Shown: positions 16,601 to 22,691, counted from the first letter of the stretch. The stretch is 32,909 bases of DNA from Streptomyces sp. PR69 (GCF_026420845.1 NZ_JAOWCB010000047.1:1-32909), one strand, 5' to 3'. Made by a program: numbers and translations. Notes: generated by a model not told the origin, from the letters alone.

Positions 16601-17828
16601 CGGCCGCCACGACCCCGTCGAGCAGCACCTTCGACTTCTGGAGCGCCTCGGCACCGGTGTCGAGGCGCTGGAATCCCAGGACATTGTCGACAAGTGTCGT
16701 CATCCGGGCGTATCCGGCGGCCAGATGGTGGAGGATTTGATTCGCCTCGGGCCAGAGCTGTCCGGCGGGGTCGGCGGCCAGTGTGCCGAGTTCGGCGCGC
16801 AGTTCCTCCAGTGGGCCGCGCAGCGACTCGCCGAGCACGGCGGTCAGCTGGGCATGCCGGGCGGCCAGCTCCGCGTACCGCTCCTGGCTCGCCTCCAGTT
16901 CGGCCGCCGCCCGGTCCGCGTTGTCGGCCAGTTCGGCGGCGTGCTGTTCGGCCGACTCCGCCAGTTCCGCGGCATGCCGCTCGGCCGTCTCCTTCAGCTC
17001 GGCGGCATGCCGCTCCACCAGCTCCTCGTACGGCCGCCGGTCGGTGAAGGTCATCACCGCGCCGACGAGCTGGTCCCCGTCCCGCACCGGCGCGGTCGTC
17101 AGATCCACCGGCACCCGGTCGCCGCTCTTCGACCACAGCACCTGGCCGCGCACCCGGTGCTTGCGGCCGGACTTCAGCGTGTCCGCGAGCGGGGACTCCT
17201 CGTACGGGAACGGCTCGCCGTCCGCGCGGGAGTGCAGGATCAGTGGGTGCAGCTCCTGCCCGCCGAGGTCGCTGGCCCTGAAGCCCAGTATCTGGGCGGC
17301 GGCCGGGTTGACCAGGACGACCCGGCCCTCGGTGTCCGTGCCGACGACGCCCTCGGCCGCCGCCCGCAGGATCATCTCCGTCTGGCGCTGCGAACGCGCC
17401 AGCTCCGCCTCGGTGTCGACCGTCCCCGAGAGATCGCGTACGACGAGCATCAGCAGCTCGTCGCCGGTGTAGCCGGACTGGGAGGCATAGGCCTCGCGGC
17501 CGTCCTCAAGGCTGGCGCTGGTGACCTCGACGGGAAACTCGACGCCGTCCGTGCGCCGGGCGATCATCCGGGTCGGCTTGGTGCGGCCGCGCGGGTCCGC
17601 AGCCTCCGGCCGCCGCATGGAGCCGGGGATCAGCTGGGAGTCGAACGACGGCAGCAGATCGAGCAGTCCCCGGCCGACCAGGGCGGTGCCGGGGGCCTCG
17701 AAGAGCTCCAGCGCGATGGTGTTGGCGTTGACGACGGTGCCGTTGCAGTTGACGAGCACGAGGCCGTCGGGGAGCGCGTCGAGTATGGCGGCGAGGCGAG
17801 CAGCGCCTCGCGATGGCCTGCTGCTCAC
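13698..17828 (-). CDS. Very large PAS / degenerate kinase / double receiver-like protein
   Basis: The product has 1376 residues. Domains in order: PAS (about 10-145, AILDALPDGLVLVNCNGTVV), PAS (about 155-265, GVVGTDTEGRVVLVNPAAAQ), a coiled coil with repeated HAAEL units (270-330), a DHp-like helix pair and an ATPase-like domain (about 400-525). A roughly 600-residue Pro/Ala/Gln-rich linker follows, with repeated (S/T)GRRRA motifs, and then two receiver-like domains (about 1135-1250 and 1265-1376). The kinase looks inactive: there is no N-box (HLIADVAG in its place) and no convincing phospho-His. The last receiver keeps the acceptor Asp in VVMDLM, but the acidic pair reads EE and the conserved Lys is missing (FLAE). 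The GTG start has GGGAGGAA upstream. It has no membrane segment. It may be a cytoplasmic scaffold or signal integrator. Confidence 0.82.
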   Translation of the reverse strand: MSSRPSRGAARLAAILDALPDGLVLVNCNGTVVNANTIALELFEAPGTALVGRGLLDLLPSFDSQLIPGSMRRPEAADPRGRTKPTRMIARRTDGVEFPVEVTSASLEDGREAYASQSGYTGDELLMLVVRDLSGTVDTEAELARSQRQTEMILRAAAEGVVGTDTEGRVVLVNPAAAQILGFRASDLGGQELHPLILHSRADGEPFPYEESPLADTLKSGRKHRVRGQVLWSKSGDRVPVDLTTAPVRDGDQLVGAVMTFTDRRPYEELVERHAAELKETAERHAAELAESAEQHAAELADNADRAAAELEASQERYAELAARHAQLTAVLGESLRGPLEELRAELGTLAADPAGQLWPEANQILHHLAAGYARMTTLVDNVLGFQRLDTGAEALQKSKVLLDGVVAAGVDGAVELIGPGRAQFAVHAPPVEAEVDGARLATALAHLIADVAGVDSTGKARTVPGGGYGDSTIVVAAAQRGEVVRIEVRGPYAGGDPVHEPIVRGIVRAHGGVLQTHEMPGMSGSAYVLEVPLGEGAGTVAQPPATPGTALALPGQQNAEPAAAYVPAAVPAAVPATVPADVQTGAGGGTPGGGTPETAAPVEAPAAAAPAPAAAQGPGSASGGRSGRRRARRASTDAFLESPVAAEDPVAMRPTGRRRAAPPAEPATPQELIPAQAAGGGGTGRRRGRPSPAEEPLTAAGPGGAMQPAEGSVVTAAEGAAATGRPALGETVPPQGVPVAPHGNAHPNAHLNGSAPSGRRARAELPAPVPAPVPAPAPASSSAPVPAPQPAPTGRRARRALATASAEAPRALDAPEAPEAAEAAETMQAAESSSTPRSAFALPPAASDRSPKAPAPAPEASSRDRRAPHDVPGQHEAVRTAPGTEHHTPPQPHPLPTGRRRARPAAEAAQPLPEPATATGPADAATTPAPGTPAPREATPVPPAAAGAAEGEGPGPVSLPLPPPQPQPAAQPLPAETPAPASGPATPAPAAAAAPEASGTDTQGRAFSVRTLGQGVPYAQQAAQQTTPPHGQPSAGSGRRRKLANRPDAEHAEAAARQHAQLPSPSQPQPQPQPQSQSQSQSQSAKRAAAERSEGRAYAISAPDEGAEGPEPLDGPGGAVEVANRPQPQPVDDELPPEPLDNPRRLLVWPAPDVSTQQALSDRGYRPVVVHSREEVDAQIAAFPAALFVDPLTGPITRTALQSLRQAAVAAEVPVLVTAGLGQATREAAYGADPAVLLKALAPRDSEQHPSRVLLIEESEEIALALTQTLERRGMQVARAGADTDAVALATQVRPNLVVMDLMQVRRRRAGIIDWLRANGQLNHTPLVVYTSAGLNRAELPRLSSGETVLFLAERSTSPEVQTRIVDLLAKIGTN
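14575..14628 (-). repeat. Hexanucleotide tandem repeat inside the PAS protein linker
   Basis: Nine 6-bp units (GACTGC four times, then GACTGG, GGCTGG, GGCTGG, GGCTGC, GGCTGG on the plus strand) encode alternating Gln-Pro and Gln-Ser on the minus strand. Because the unit is six bases, copy-number change would keep the reading frame. Confidence 0.9.
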
Positions 17829-18000
17829 GACGACGGTTCCTCCCTGACCTACTGCACAGTGCGGACAGCCGCTCCCATCTTGCCCCTCGGGCCGCAGCCT
17901 GTCACTGGAGGGAGTCTAAGGGCAGCGGATGCGGGTGCGGCGGCGGATGAGGGGGAGCTCTCACGGAGCTCCGGTGCGCGCGGTATACCCCTCGGCCCTG

Positions 18001-18486
18001 CTAGCGGGCATTCGGAAGGACAGGTTCCAGATTCCGCCAGCGGGCGATCTCGCAGCCGTTGGCGCGGCTGAAGCGGGCGTCGACCCGCTGTCCGCGCCAG
18101 GTGCCGGTGATCCGCGCGATGGCGTCCCCGCCGTACTGGTGGGTGCACATGCTGCCCTTGGGCACGGGCGCGAACGGGTCCTTCCCCTCCCGCGCCAGCT
18201 CGTCCAGCCGCGCACATGCCTTCTCCGCCGAGGGGTGCGTACCGCCGACGGGGCCGCACTCAAGCTCGTACGTGCCGTCCCCGGACCGGTTGCCCGACCG
18301 CTCGACGGTCACGGTCAGCCGGTCCGGGGACGACAGCAGCGAGCCCAGCGACAGCGGTCCGGGCGACTGGGCGGCGGCCGCGGCGGTTCCGGCGGCGGCG
18401 GTCCCGGCGGCCGGGCCGACCGCGACGCCGACTCCGGCGAGCGCGGCGGCGGACGCGGTTGCGGTGAGAGCGAAACGGCGCAGCAT
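18001..18486 (-). CDS. Secreted subtilisin-inhibitor-like (SSI family) protein
   Basis: The product is a 161-residue exported protein. The signal peptide starts LRRFALTATASAAALAG and is Ala-rich. The mature domain has the SSI pattern: ECGPVGGTHPSAEKACARL, then the reactive loop region KGSMCTHQYGG, ITGTWRGQRV, and ANGCEIARW. Its four cysteines are placed for two disulfides. Aligning MCTHQY to the MCPMVY of classical SSI puts His at P1, whereas Met, Lys or Arg is usual, and the following 'xPV' is replaced by GGD; inhibitory specificity is therefore uncertain. I chose ATG 18486 (GGAG 6 nt upstream); an in-frame ATG at 18498 is possible. Such proteins are secreted by Streptomyces to restrain its own extracellular serine proteases. 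Confidence 0.88.
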   Translation of the reverse strand: MLRRFALTATASAAALAGVGVAVGPAAGTAAAGTAAAAAQSPGPLSLGSLLSSPDRLTVTVERSGNRSGDGTYELECGPVGGTHPSAEKACARLDELAREGKDPFAPVPKGSMCTHQYGGDAIARITGTWRGQRVDARFSRANGCEIARWRNLEPVLPNAR

Positions 18487-18787
18487 GTGCAGCTCCATGT
18501 GTTGACCTACGGGTCCGGGGCGGGCCCACGAGCCCCTGGGCCCACCCTCGCGGGCGGCCCTGCCGGCTCCTGCCGTCCCGGTCCGGCACGGGGCCGTCCC
18601 GGGCGCGGGAGCACGAGCCCTGCCCTCTCTAACGCGCCAGGGCCCCCGGCGTTGCGCAGCCGCCGATTGCTTTGCCCTGCGGGCCGCACGCCTTGTACCG
18701 TGGACAGCGATTGGTGACCGGCCGCAATGCTGTGTCATCATCTGCACACACCACATCGCGCTCGCGGGCGCGACCCGGCGGTGTGCT
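18487..18787. other. Spacer between SSI gene and tRNA-Ser(GCT)
   Basis: The 301 bp must hold the SSI promoter (minus strand) and the tRNA promoter (plus strand). TTGTAC at about 18694-18699, in a locally less GC-rich patch, is the best tRNA -10 candidate. No gene or strong repeat was seen. Confidence 0.35.
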
Positions 18788-18881
18788 GGAGGCGTCGCCT
18801 AGTCCGGTCTATGGCGCCGCACTGCTAATGCGGTTTGGGTCTTAAAGCCCATCGAGGGTTCAAATCCCTCCGCCTCCGCCA
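18788..18881 (+). tRNA. tRNA-Ser (anticodon GCT)
   Basis: The acceptor stem GGAGGCG (18788-18794) pairs with CGCCTCC (18871-18877). The anticodon arm CCGCA-CTGCTAA-TGCGG has GCT at 18824-18826. There is a long variable arm, and the T arm is GAGGG-TTCAAAT-CCCTC. Discriminator G18878 is followed by an encoded CCA (18879-18881). It is followed by a strong terminator. Confidence 0.95.
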
Positions 18882-18890
18882 GCAAGATCA

Positions 18891-18922
18891 CTGAAGCCCC
18901 GGCCGCCCGGCCGGGGCTTCAG
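18891..18922 (+). terminator. Terminator of tRNA-Ser(GCT)
   Basis: CTGAAGCCCCGGCCG (18891-18905) and CGGCCGGGGCTTCAG (18908-18922) form a perfect 15-bp inverted repeat starting 9 bp after the encoded CCA. Confidence 0.85.
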
Positions 18923-19012
18923 TGCTTCTGCCCGCGCGGGGGCTTCGCTTCGTAGGCAACCCGCCCCTCGCATCGGCATTTATGCAGGTCAGCTGGGGTT
19001 TGCCTAATGGAT

Positions 19013-19041
19013 TTCGCGTGACGGCGCAGGTCATGTAATGT
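19013..19041 (+). promoter_or_regulatory. Candidate promoter of tRNA-Arg(ACG)
   Basis: TAATGT (19036-19041) stands out as a -10 hexamer in GC-rich DNA, 50 bp before the tRNA. TTCGCG at 19013-19018 is a weak -35 with a 17-bp spacer. Confidence 0.4.
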
Positions 19042-19090
19042 TGTTCCCGCAACGCCGACCGGGCCGAAAAGCCCGGAACGCCAAGCACAA

Positions 19091-19163
19091 GCACTCGTAG
19101 CTTAACGGATAGAGCATCTGACTACGGATCAGAAGGTTGCAGGTTCGAATCCTGCCGAGTGCA
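19091..19163 (+). tRNA. tRNA-Arg (anticodon ACG), integration site
   Basis: The acceptor stem GCACTCG (19091-19097) pairs with CGAGTGC (19156-19162), with A19163 as discriminator and no encoded CCA. The anticodon loop CTACGGA holds ACG at 19124-19126; A34 would be edited to inosine to read CGN codons. The T arm is GCAGG-TTCGAAT-CCTGC. From the anticodon loop onward the sequence is repeated exactly at 22642-22688, so this is the target and restored tRNA copy of an inserted element. Confidence 0.96.
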
Positions 19164-19168
19164 CACAG
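19122..19168 (+). repeat. Left attachment repeat (attL) within tRNA-Arg
   Basis: This is the 47-bp copy starting CTACGGATCAGAAGG in the anticodon loop and ending GTGCACACAG, 5 nt beyond the tRNA. It is identical to 22642-22688. Confidence 0.9.
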
Positions 19169-19170
19169 CT

Positions 19171-19203
19171 GAGAGGCCCCCGGAGATGATCCGGGGGCCT
19201 CTC
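19171..19203 (+). terminator. Element-borne terminator after tRNA-Arg
   Basis: GAGAGGCCCCCGGA (19171-19184) pairs perfectly with TCCGGGGGCCTCTC (19190-19203) around GATGA. Because it lies inside the element, it replaces the native terminator that now sits beyond the right repeat at 22692-22723. Confidence 0.85.
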
Positions 19204-19212
19204 GCGTTGGGC

Positions 19213-19236
19213 GTACAGCAGTGAAGTACAGCAACC
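19213..19236 (+). repeat. Arm-type repeat pair, left end of element
   Basis: GTACAGCA at 19213-19220 recurs as GTACAGCAACC at 19226-19236, 13 bp apart. The same arrangement with near-identical sequence is found at 22546-22569 inside the other end. Confidence 0.6.
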
Positions 19237-19329
19237 GCGCCGACCGCAGTCAGCGGGTGCCGCGCATCGCGTTGGACACGCTACGGGCCCCCACGTCCGC
19301 AGCCACGACGGCCAACAACTGATCCAGAC

Positions 19330-19353
19330 CGCCTGACAAGGACCGATCAGGCG
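19330..19353 (-). terminator. Hairpin overlapping the stop codon of the NERD gene
   Basis: CGCCTGA (19330-19336) and TCAGGCG (19347-19353) form a 7-bp stem around a 10-nt loop. The right arm contains the stop codon of the minus-strand gene. Confidence 0.45.
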
Positions 19354-20195
19354 TCCTTCCAAATCCGGCTGTCACGGGCCACGTCATACACCCGCTCCAC
19401 CTGCGCCGTATCGAAGACGCCGTTCAACGGCCCGAGCGCCGCCACCTCGCGCTCCCGGTAGACGCGAACGTCCAACTGCGTCGGCACCACATCTAACTTG
19501 GCCAGGCCGACGAAGACCAACACCGGCTGCACCTGCACGGCGAAGTCGCAGCGTGCTTCGAGCACCCGCTGAACCCGCCTTGCCTCGGCCTTGCTCTTGA
19601 GCGGATACGGCCGCGCCCTGCCCCGGTTGACCCGCACCATGCCGTCGCCGACCCACACGCTCTTGCCAGGATGATTCTTGGTGTTGATGCTGAACACCCC
19701 ACCCGGCCCGATCAGCAGATGGTCGATGTCGACATTCCGCGGCAACGGAACGGAGTGCAACACCCGCCACCCCTGCCGGCCCAACCGCTCCAGCTCGACG
19801 CCCACGCGCTTCTCAGCAACGAGCCCGGTCCGCCACGACTCCATCTGATCAGGCCGGCGCAGCAGCCAGGCGAGCACCCGCTCCAGCCTGCTGGGCCCGG
19901 AGGTGTCGAGCTTGTCCTTGAGCCCGGCACCAGGCCGCCGAGTCGCGAGATCGAACTCCGGGGGGAGCGGCGGCAAGGGCGGCGTACTCGCAGGCGGCGT
20001 GGTTTCACTCGGGACAGCAGGTGTCGAGCTATGGGTCGCAAGCGCGTCCATGGCCGCCTGACGAAATGCGGGAACCTTGATCGTGATCTCACCGGTCTTG
20101 CAGTCCATCCACACGACCGCCGTGCCGTCCGGCAGATTCACATAGAGCCGATCATGCCCATACCGCTTCCACGATGTGACGCGCAGCTCCCCCAC
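19347..20195 (-). CDS. NERD (nuclease-related) domain protein
   Basis: The product is a 282-residue protein. The N-terminal 70 residues form a small beta-rich part (MGELRVTSWKRYGHDRLYVN), followed by a Pro/Thr-rich linker. The NERD domain occupies about 140-255: GVELERLGRQGWRVLHSVPL, then the core DIDHLLIGPGGVFSINTKNH with the PD-(D/E)XK-like Asp and Lys, although the usual acidic residue before TK is Asn. NERD proteins are predicted nucleases or DNA-processing proteins found on plasmids and in defence islands. The start GTG 20195 has AGGGGGG upstream; the TTG at 20216 is less likely. It is cargo of the tRNA-Arg element. No helicase or kinase domain is attached. Confidence 0.82.
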   Translation of the reverse strand: MGELRVTSWKRYGHDRLYVNLPDGTAVVWMDCKTGEITIKVPAFRQAAMDALATHSSTPAVPSETTPPASTPPLPPLPPEFDLATRRPGAGLKDKLDTSGPSRLERVLAWLLRRPDQMESWRTGLVAEKRVGVELERLGRQGWRVLHSVPLPRNVDIDHLLIGPGGVFSINTKNHPGKSVWVGDGMVRVNRGRARPYPLKSKAEARRVQRVLEARCDFAVQVQPVLVFVGLAKLDVVPTQLDVRVYREREVAALGPLNGVFDTAQVERVYDVARDSRIWKDA

Positions 20196-20714
20196 GGAAC
20201 CCCCCTGAGCCCACAACGCCGTTACAACTATGGCAGCAGCGAAGCAGCCAGCCCCACAAGAGCGCCCCTGCGGTAGAACTTTCCCTACTCGATCAAGAGC
20301 CCGCGCACGGTGCGGGGGCGCGTCGCCTGTGCGGCGCGGCCTGCCTCCTGTCTCCGCCCCGGCTGGCCGCGCCCGGCGGCGCGTGCGTGCGGCGGGCGAA
20401 GGTCAGAGAAAACCCGCTGTGGCTGGGGCGGTCGGCTCCACGGCTTTAGGCAGCCACTTTGGGGCGAGCATCGAAGATCATGGCCCCAACGTCGTGCTTC
20501 ACCCGGGCAGCTCCACAGACTGCCCAACGCGCCGCAAGCTTACGGGGCCATGATCACTCGCCCCCAAGCAGCTCCAGCCCAAAGCCGCTCCGCCGACCTC
20601 ACACACTGGGTCAACGCATCACTCGGCTTCCTTCGGATGCGGTGCCGTCGCCGCTGCAACCCTGGCGAGTGCCCGACCAGAGGAGGTTTTCACTTCGTTG
20701 CGCTCTTTGCGTGT
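20196..20714. other. Non-coding core of the element
   Basis: These 519 bp separate the NERD gene from the ImmA-like gene. The main content is the long imperfect inverted repeat at 20430-20598 (separate entry). Short plus-strand frames across it do not look coding. The part from about 20280 to 20400 is GC-rich with small hairpins only. Confidence 0.5.
20430..20598. repeat. Long imperfect inverted repeat, candidate structured RNA or dispersed repeat
   Basis: The left arm 20430-20487 (starting GGTCGGCTCCACGGCTTT, ending GATCATGGCCCC) is largely complementary to the right arm 20544-20598 (starting GGGGCCATGATC, ending CGCTCCGCCGACC). The 12 bp nearest the loop pair perfectly. The 56-nt loop carries a further stem, GGGCAG (20505-20510) with CTGCCC (20520-20525). 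The whole would fold as a roughly 170-nt branched hairpin. It is not a simple terminator; a non-coding RNA, a MITE-like dispersed repeat or a protein-binding site are all possible. Confidence 0.65.
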
Positions 20715-22037
20715 CTACTTCACTACTAGCTGGTTATCCATCTGATGTTGCACCAAGACGGCCGATACTTCGAAATGCTCGGCAATCCTCTCGACACTTT
20801 CGAGAGATGCCGACCAGGGGTCCGCGTCTAGTAGCTGCGAGATGCCCGCTGCTGGCGCGAGCAGCTCAGCCGCAAAAGCACGCTCAATCTTCTGCTTCTC
20901 TGTGTACGCCCCAGTGATAAGGAATGGCGCGTCATCATCTGTCACAGAATGCCACAGAGCTCGCCCAATAAGAAAGTTCTTCGTCTTAGCGTGCGCTTGG
21001 CTGGCTCCAACTACGAGCGCAGCGCCACCGCCACGACGGCGGCCAAGGGCATGAATTCTTGGTTCTGGAGACGTAAGCTCCTGTGTCGAGACGAACTCGC
21101 CGAGTTGGAACCTCTCTGCGCTCGGAACCTGAGCAATCTGGCGAGCGATCTTAGCTTGCTCCCAACCGGTTTCCCAAGGGCGCGTCGAAGGGCCGGACCT
21201 GTATTTGCTCAGCACGGCGCGCATCTCTTCTGTGAGCAGGTTCCTGCGGGGAGCTGTGATGCCCTCCACTTTGGCGGCTGCCTGCGATACCCAGCCCTGA
21301 GATTCCTGAATCTTCGCCGGTGAGACCGCGTCCACGAAGTCGCCGAACAAATCAGGCGTCAGATTTTGCGACGCGGAAATGATCTCATTCTCGAATTCGT
21401 GCGCCTCGGAATAGGGGTCGAGTCCGAGGCGCGCTGCCGTGCGGCAATATTGCGCCTCGTCGACGTCTGCTCCCGTTACTGCGGCCCACTCCTTGTGGAG
21501 CGAGGTGGCCCCAAGGCCGCACTCGTCCAGTCGGGAGATGACAGAGTTGACGATGCGGGAAAGCTCGACCTGTAGCTCTGTTGACGCAACCGTCGCGTCA
21601 CCATGGCCGATGTAGCGAATTCTCCAGTTGGCCACGGGAGAGGAGTATGGTCGCCAAGAAATGGTTGTCTGTTCTCCGGCGGGGATGAATGCCAGATCTG
21701 GCCAGGCGAACCCATCGCCGATGCGGCGGAAATTATTCCGAAGCAGTTCCGGGTCGGTCAATCTGGCTCGGTCGAAACGACTGACCAGCTCCGGACGGGA
21801 GAGTCGTGAATTGAAGAGAAGTTTCCACCAGTTGAAGGCGATCCACTCGGCGAGCGGATAAAGGGGTGCGTAAATCGACCGGCGCGAACTGCCGGAATCT
21901 AGATCTTCCACGAGGGTGATGAAGTCTTGCCCAGCGCGAATCTCGATTCGTGCCCATGTGGCTTTGTGCTCCGGAAGCCTGACGCCGGGGGCAGATTCCC
22001 ACTCCCAGGAGATCTTGAAAGTTCCTTCGGCATCCAT
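20715..22037 (-). CDS. ImmA/IrrE-like protein with degenerate metalloprotease motif
   Basis: The product has 440 residues. About 1-170 is an unrecognised N-terminal domain rich in aromatic residues (EWIAFNWWKLLF). About 175-300 is helical and contains GADVDEAQYCRTAARLGLDP. The C-terminal part resembles ImmA/IrrE peptidases: a strand and helix NFLIGRALWHSVTDDDAP, then ERAFAAELLAPAAGISQLL, then a helix ending EHFEVSAVLVQHQMDN. The zinc motif HExxH is replaced by RALWH, so the first His and the Glu are missing, while the distal ERAFAAELL motif is kept. It is likely non-catalytic, or uses the fold for sensing. It is preceded by the 130-aa gene with a 4-nt gap, so the two form an operon. It looks less GC-biased than the flanking chromosome. 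Confidence 0.75.
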   Translation of the reverse strand: MDAEGTFKISWEWESAPGVRLPEHKATWARIEIRAGQDFITLVEDLDSGSSRRSIYAPLYPLAEWIAFNWWKLLFNSRLSRPELVSRFDRARLTDPELLRNNFRRIGDGFAWPDLAFIPAGEQTTISWRPYSSPVANWRIRYIGHGDATVASTELQVELSRIVNSVISRLDECGLGATSLHKEWAAVTGADVDEAQYCRTAARLGLDPYSEAHEFENEIISASQNLTPDLFGDFVDAVSPAKIQESQGWVSQAAAKVEGITAPRRNLLTEEMRAVLSKYRSGPSTRPWETGWEQAKIARQIAQVPSAERFQLGEFVSTQELTSPEPRIHALGRRRGGGAALVVGASQAHAKTKNFLIGRALWHSVTDDDAPFLITGAYTEKQKIERAFAAELLAPAAGISQLLDADPWSASLESVERIAEHFEVSAVLVQHQMDNQLVVK

Positions 22038-22041
22038 TGCG

Positions 22042-22434
22042 TCAAAGCCCTTCCGGGAATTCGTTAGGTGCTAGTGGGTACCCCTTGTATTGCCCCTGCT
22101 CCCTATTTACAAGCCTACCCTCATACACTATGCTACCACGCTTGATCCAGACATATCGCGGAAATTCCCCCTCAAAAAATTCTCCGATGTTTCCGCAGGA
22201 GATGCCCTCTCTCAGCCATTCTGTAATTTCGTCGGCGTCAGTGAGTGAAGGGTCACACCGCGACGCGTCCGCTCTAAGACGAGGTGGACCAGCGAATGAC
22301 GGGTAAGTCTTATGTTCAGCGCTTCCGACGTACCGGGTCCGCTTCGCGAGCTTTGCCAGCTCTTCCCGCCGCTCCTCGGAGATGGGGCGTTTGATGGCCC
22401 GTGCTAGGGGACGCTGACGCTTCGGGGCACGCAT
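22042..22434 (-). CDS. Small protein of unknown function, partner of the ImmA/IrrE-like gene
   Basis: The product is a 130-residue basic protein, unrecognised. The first 30 residues are Arg/Lys-rich (KRQRPLARAIKRPISEERR). A conserved-looking segment RTRYVGSAEHKTYPSFAGPP is followed by RADASRCDPSLTDADEITEW, FPRYVWIKRGSIVYEGRLVN and REQGQYKGYPL. The second half resembles a compact beta-rich fold. It ends 4 nt before the start of the ImmA-like gene, so both should be on one transcript. The pairing suggests a two-component toxin-antitoxin or defence module with this protein as the small partner, which is inference from gene order. ATG 22434 has only a weak ribosome site. Confidence 0.65.
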   Translation of the reverse strand: MRAPKRQRPLARAIKRPISEERREELAKLAKRTRYVGSAEHKTYPSFAGPPRLRADASRCDPSLTDADEITEWLREGISCGNIGEFFEGEFPRYVWIKRGSIVYEGRLVNREQGQYKGYPLAPNEFPEGL

Positions 22435-22641
22435 GAGCTCAGTATGTCGTCATGGGCCCCTCGTTGGTAACCGCTCGTTGCGGTACGCCAGAACAGGTGG
22501 GGCGCTGCGCACGGCGCCCCGTCAGCCTCGGGCTTGATCTCAGCGGTACAGCAGCGTTGTACCGCAACCACAGCGACCGACATCGCCCGAAGAGGACGCG
22601 AAGACCACCAGTCTGACTGCTACTGACCGATCCACATAGAG
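22435..22641. other. Right inner end of the element
   Basis: This stretch carries the cargo operon promoter (not identified), a GGGGCGC/GCGCCCC hairpin (22499-22520) and the arm-type repeats at 22546-22569. No integrase or other frame of coding quality is present, although this is one of the two places where one would be expected. Confidence 0.5.
22546..22569 (+). repeat. Arm-type repeat pair, right end of element
   Basis: GTACAGCA (22546-22553) and GTACCGCAACC (22559-22569) are 13 bp apart, matching the left-end pair at 19213-19236 in sequence, spacing and orientation. In a circular form the two pairs would flank the core like P and P' arms. Confidence 0.6.
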
Positions 22642-22688
22642 CTACGGATCAGAAGGTTGCAGGTTCGAATCCTGCCGAGTGCACACAG
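22642..22688 (+). repeat. Right attachment repeat (attR)
   Basis: This is a second exact copy of the 47 bp spanning the tRNA-Arg anticodon loop to 5 nt past the tRNA end. The preceding bases (CCACATAGAG) do not match the tRNA, so this is only a 3' fragment and not a gene. Confidence 0.9.
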
Positions 22689-22691
22689 TCG

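Larger units (their letters stand above)
19122..22688 (+). mobile_element. Integrase-less element inserted at tRNA-Arg(ACG), 47-bp direct repeats
   Basis: The segment is bounded by identical 47-bp direct repeats (19122-19168 and 22642-22688), giving a repeat unit of 3,520 bp. The left copy is part of the intact tRNA; the right copy is only the tRNA 3' part plus 5 nt, the classic outcome of tyrosine-recombinase insertion. Paired GTACAGCA repeats lie just inside both ends. Cargo, all minus strand: a 130-aa protein, an ImmA/IrrE-like protein and a NERD-domain protein, plus a long inverted repeat. No integrase, excisionase, replication or transfer gene was found. The cargo genes look less GC-biased than their neighbours. 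It is either a remnant that lost its integrase or a satellite mobilised in trans. Confidence 0.85.

Noticed and set aside
22435..22641. A hidden integrase or excisionase at the right end of the element
   Set aside because: No frame of sufficient length or with recombinase motifs exists between the cargo operon and attR, or between attL and the NERD gene.
22642..22688. A second tRNA-Arg gene
   Set aside because: Only the anticodon loop onward is present; the 5' half and acceptor strand are missing.
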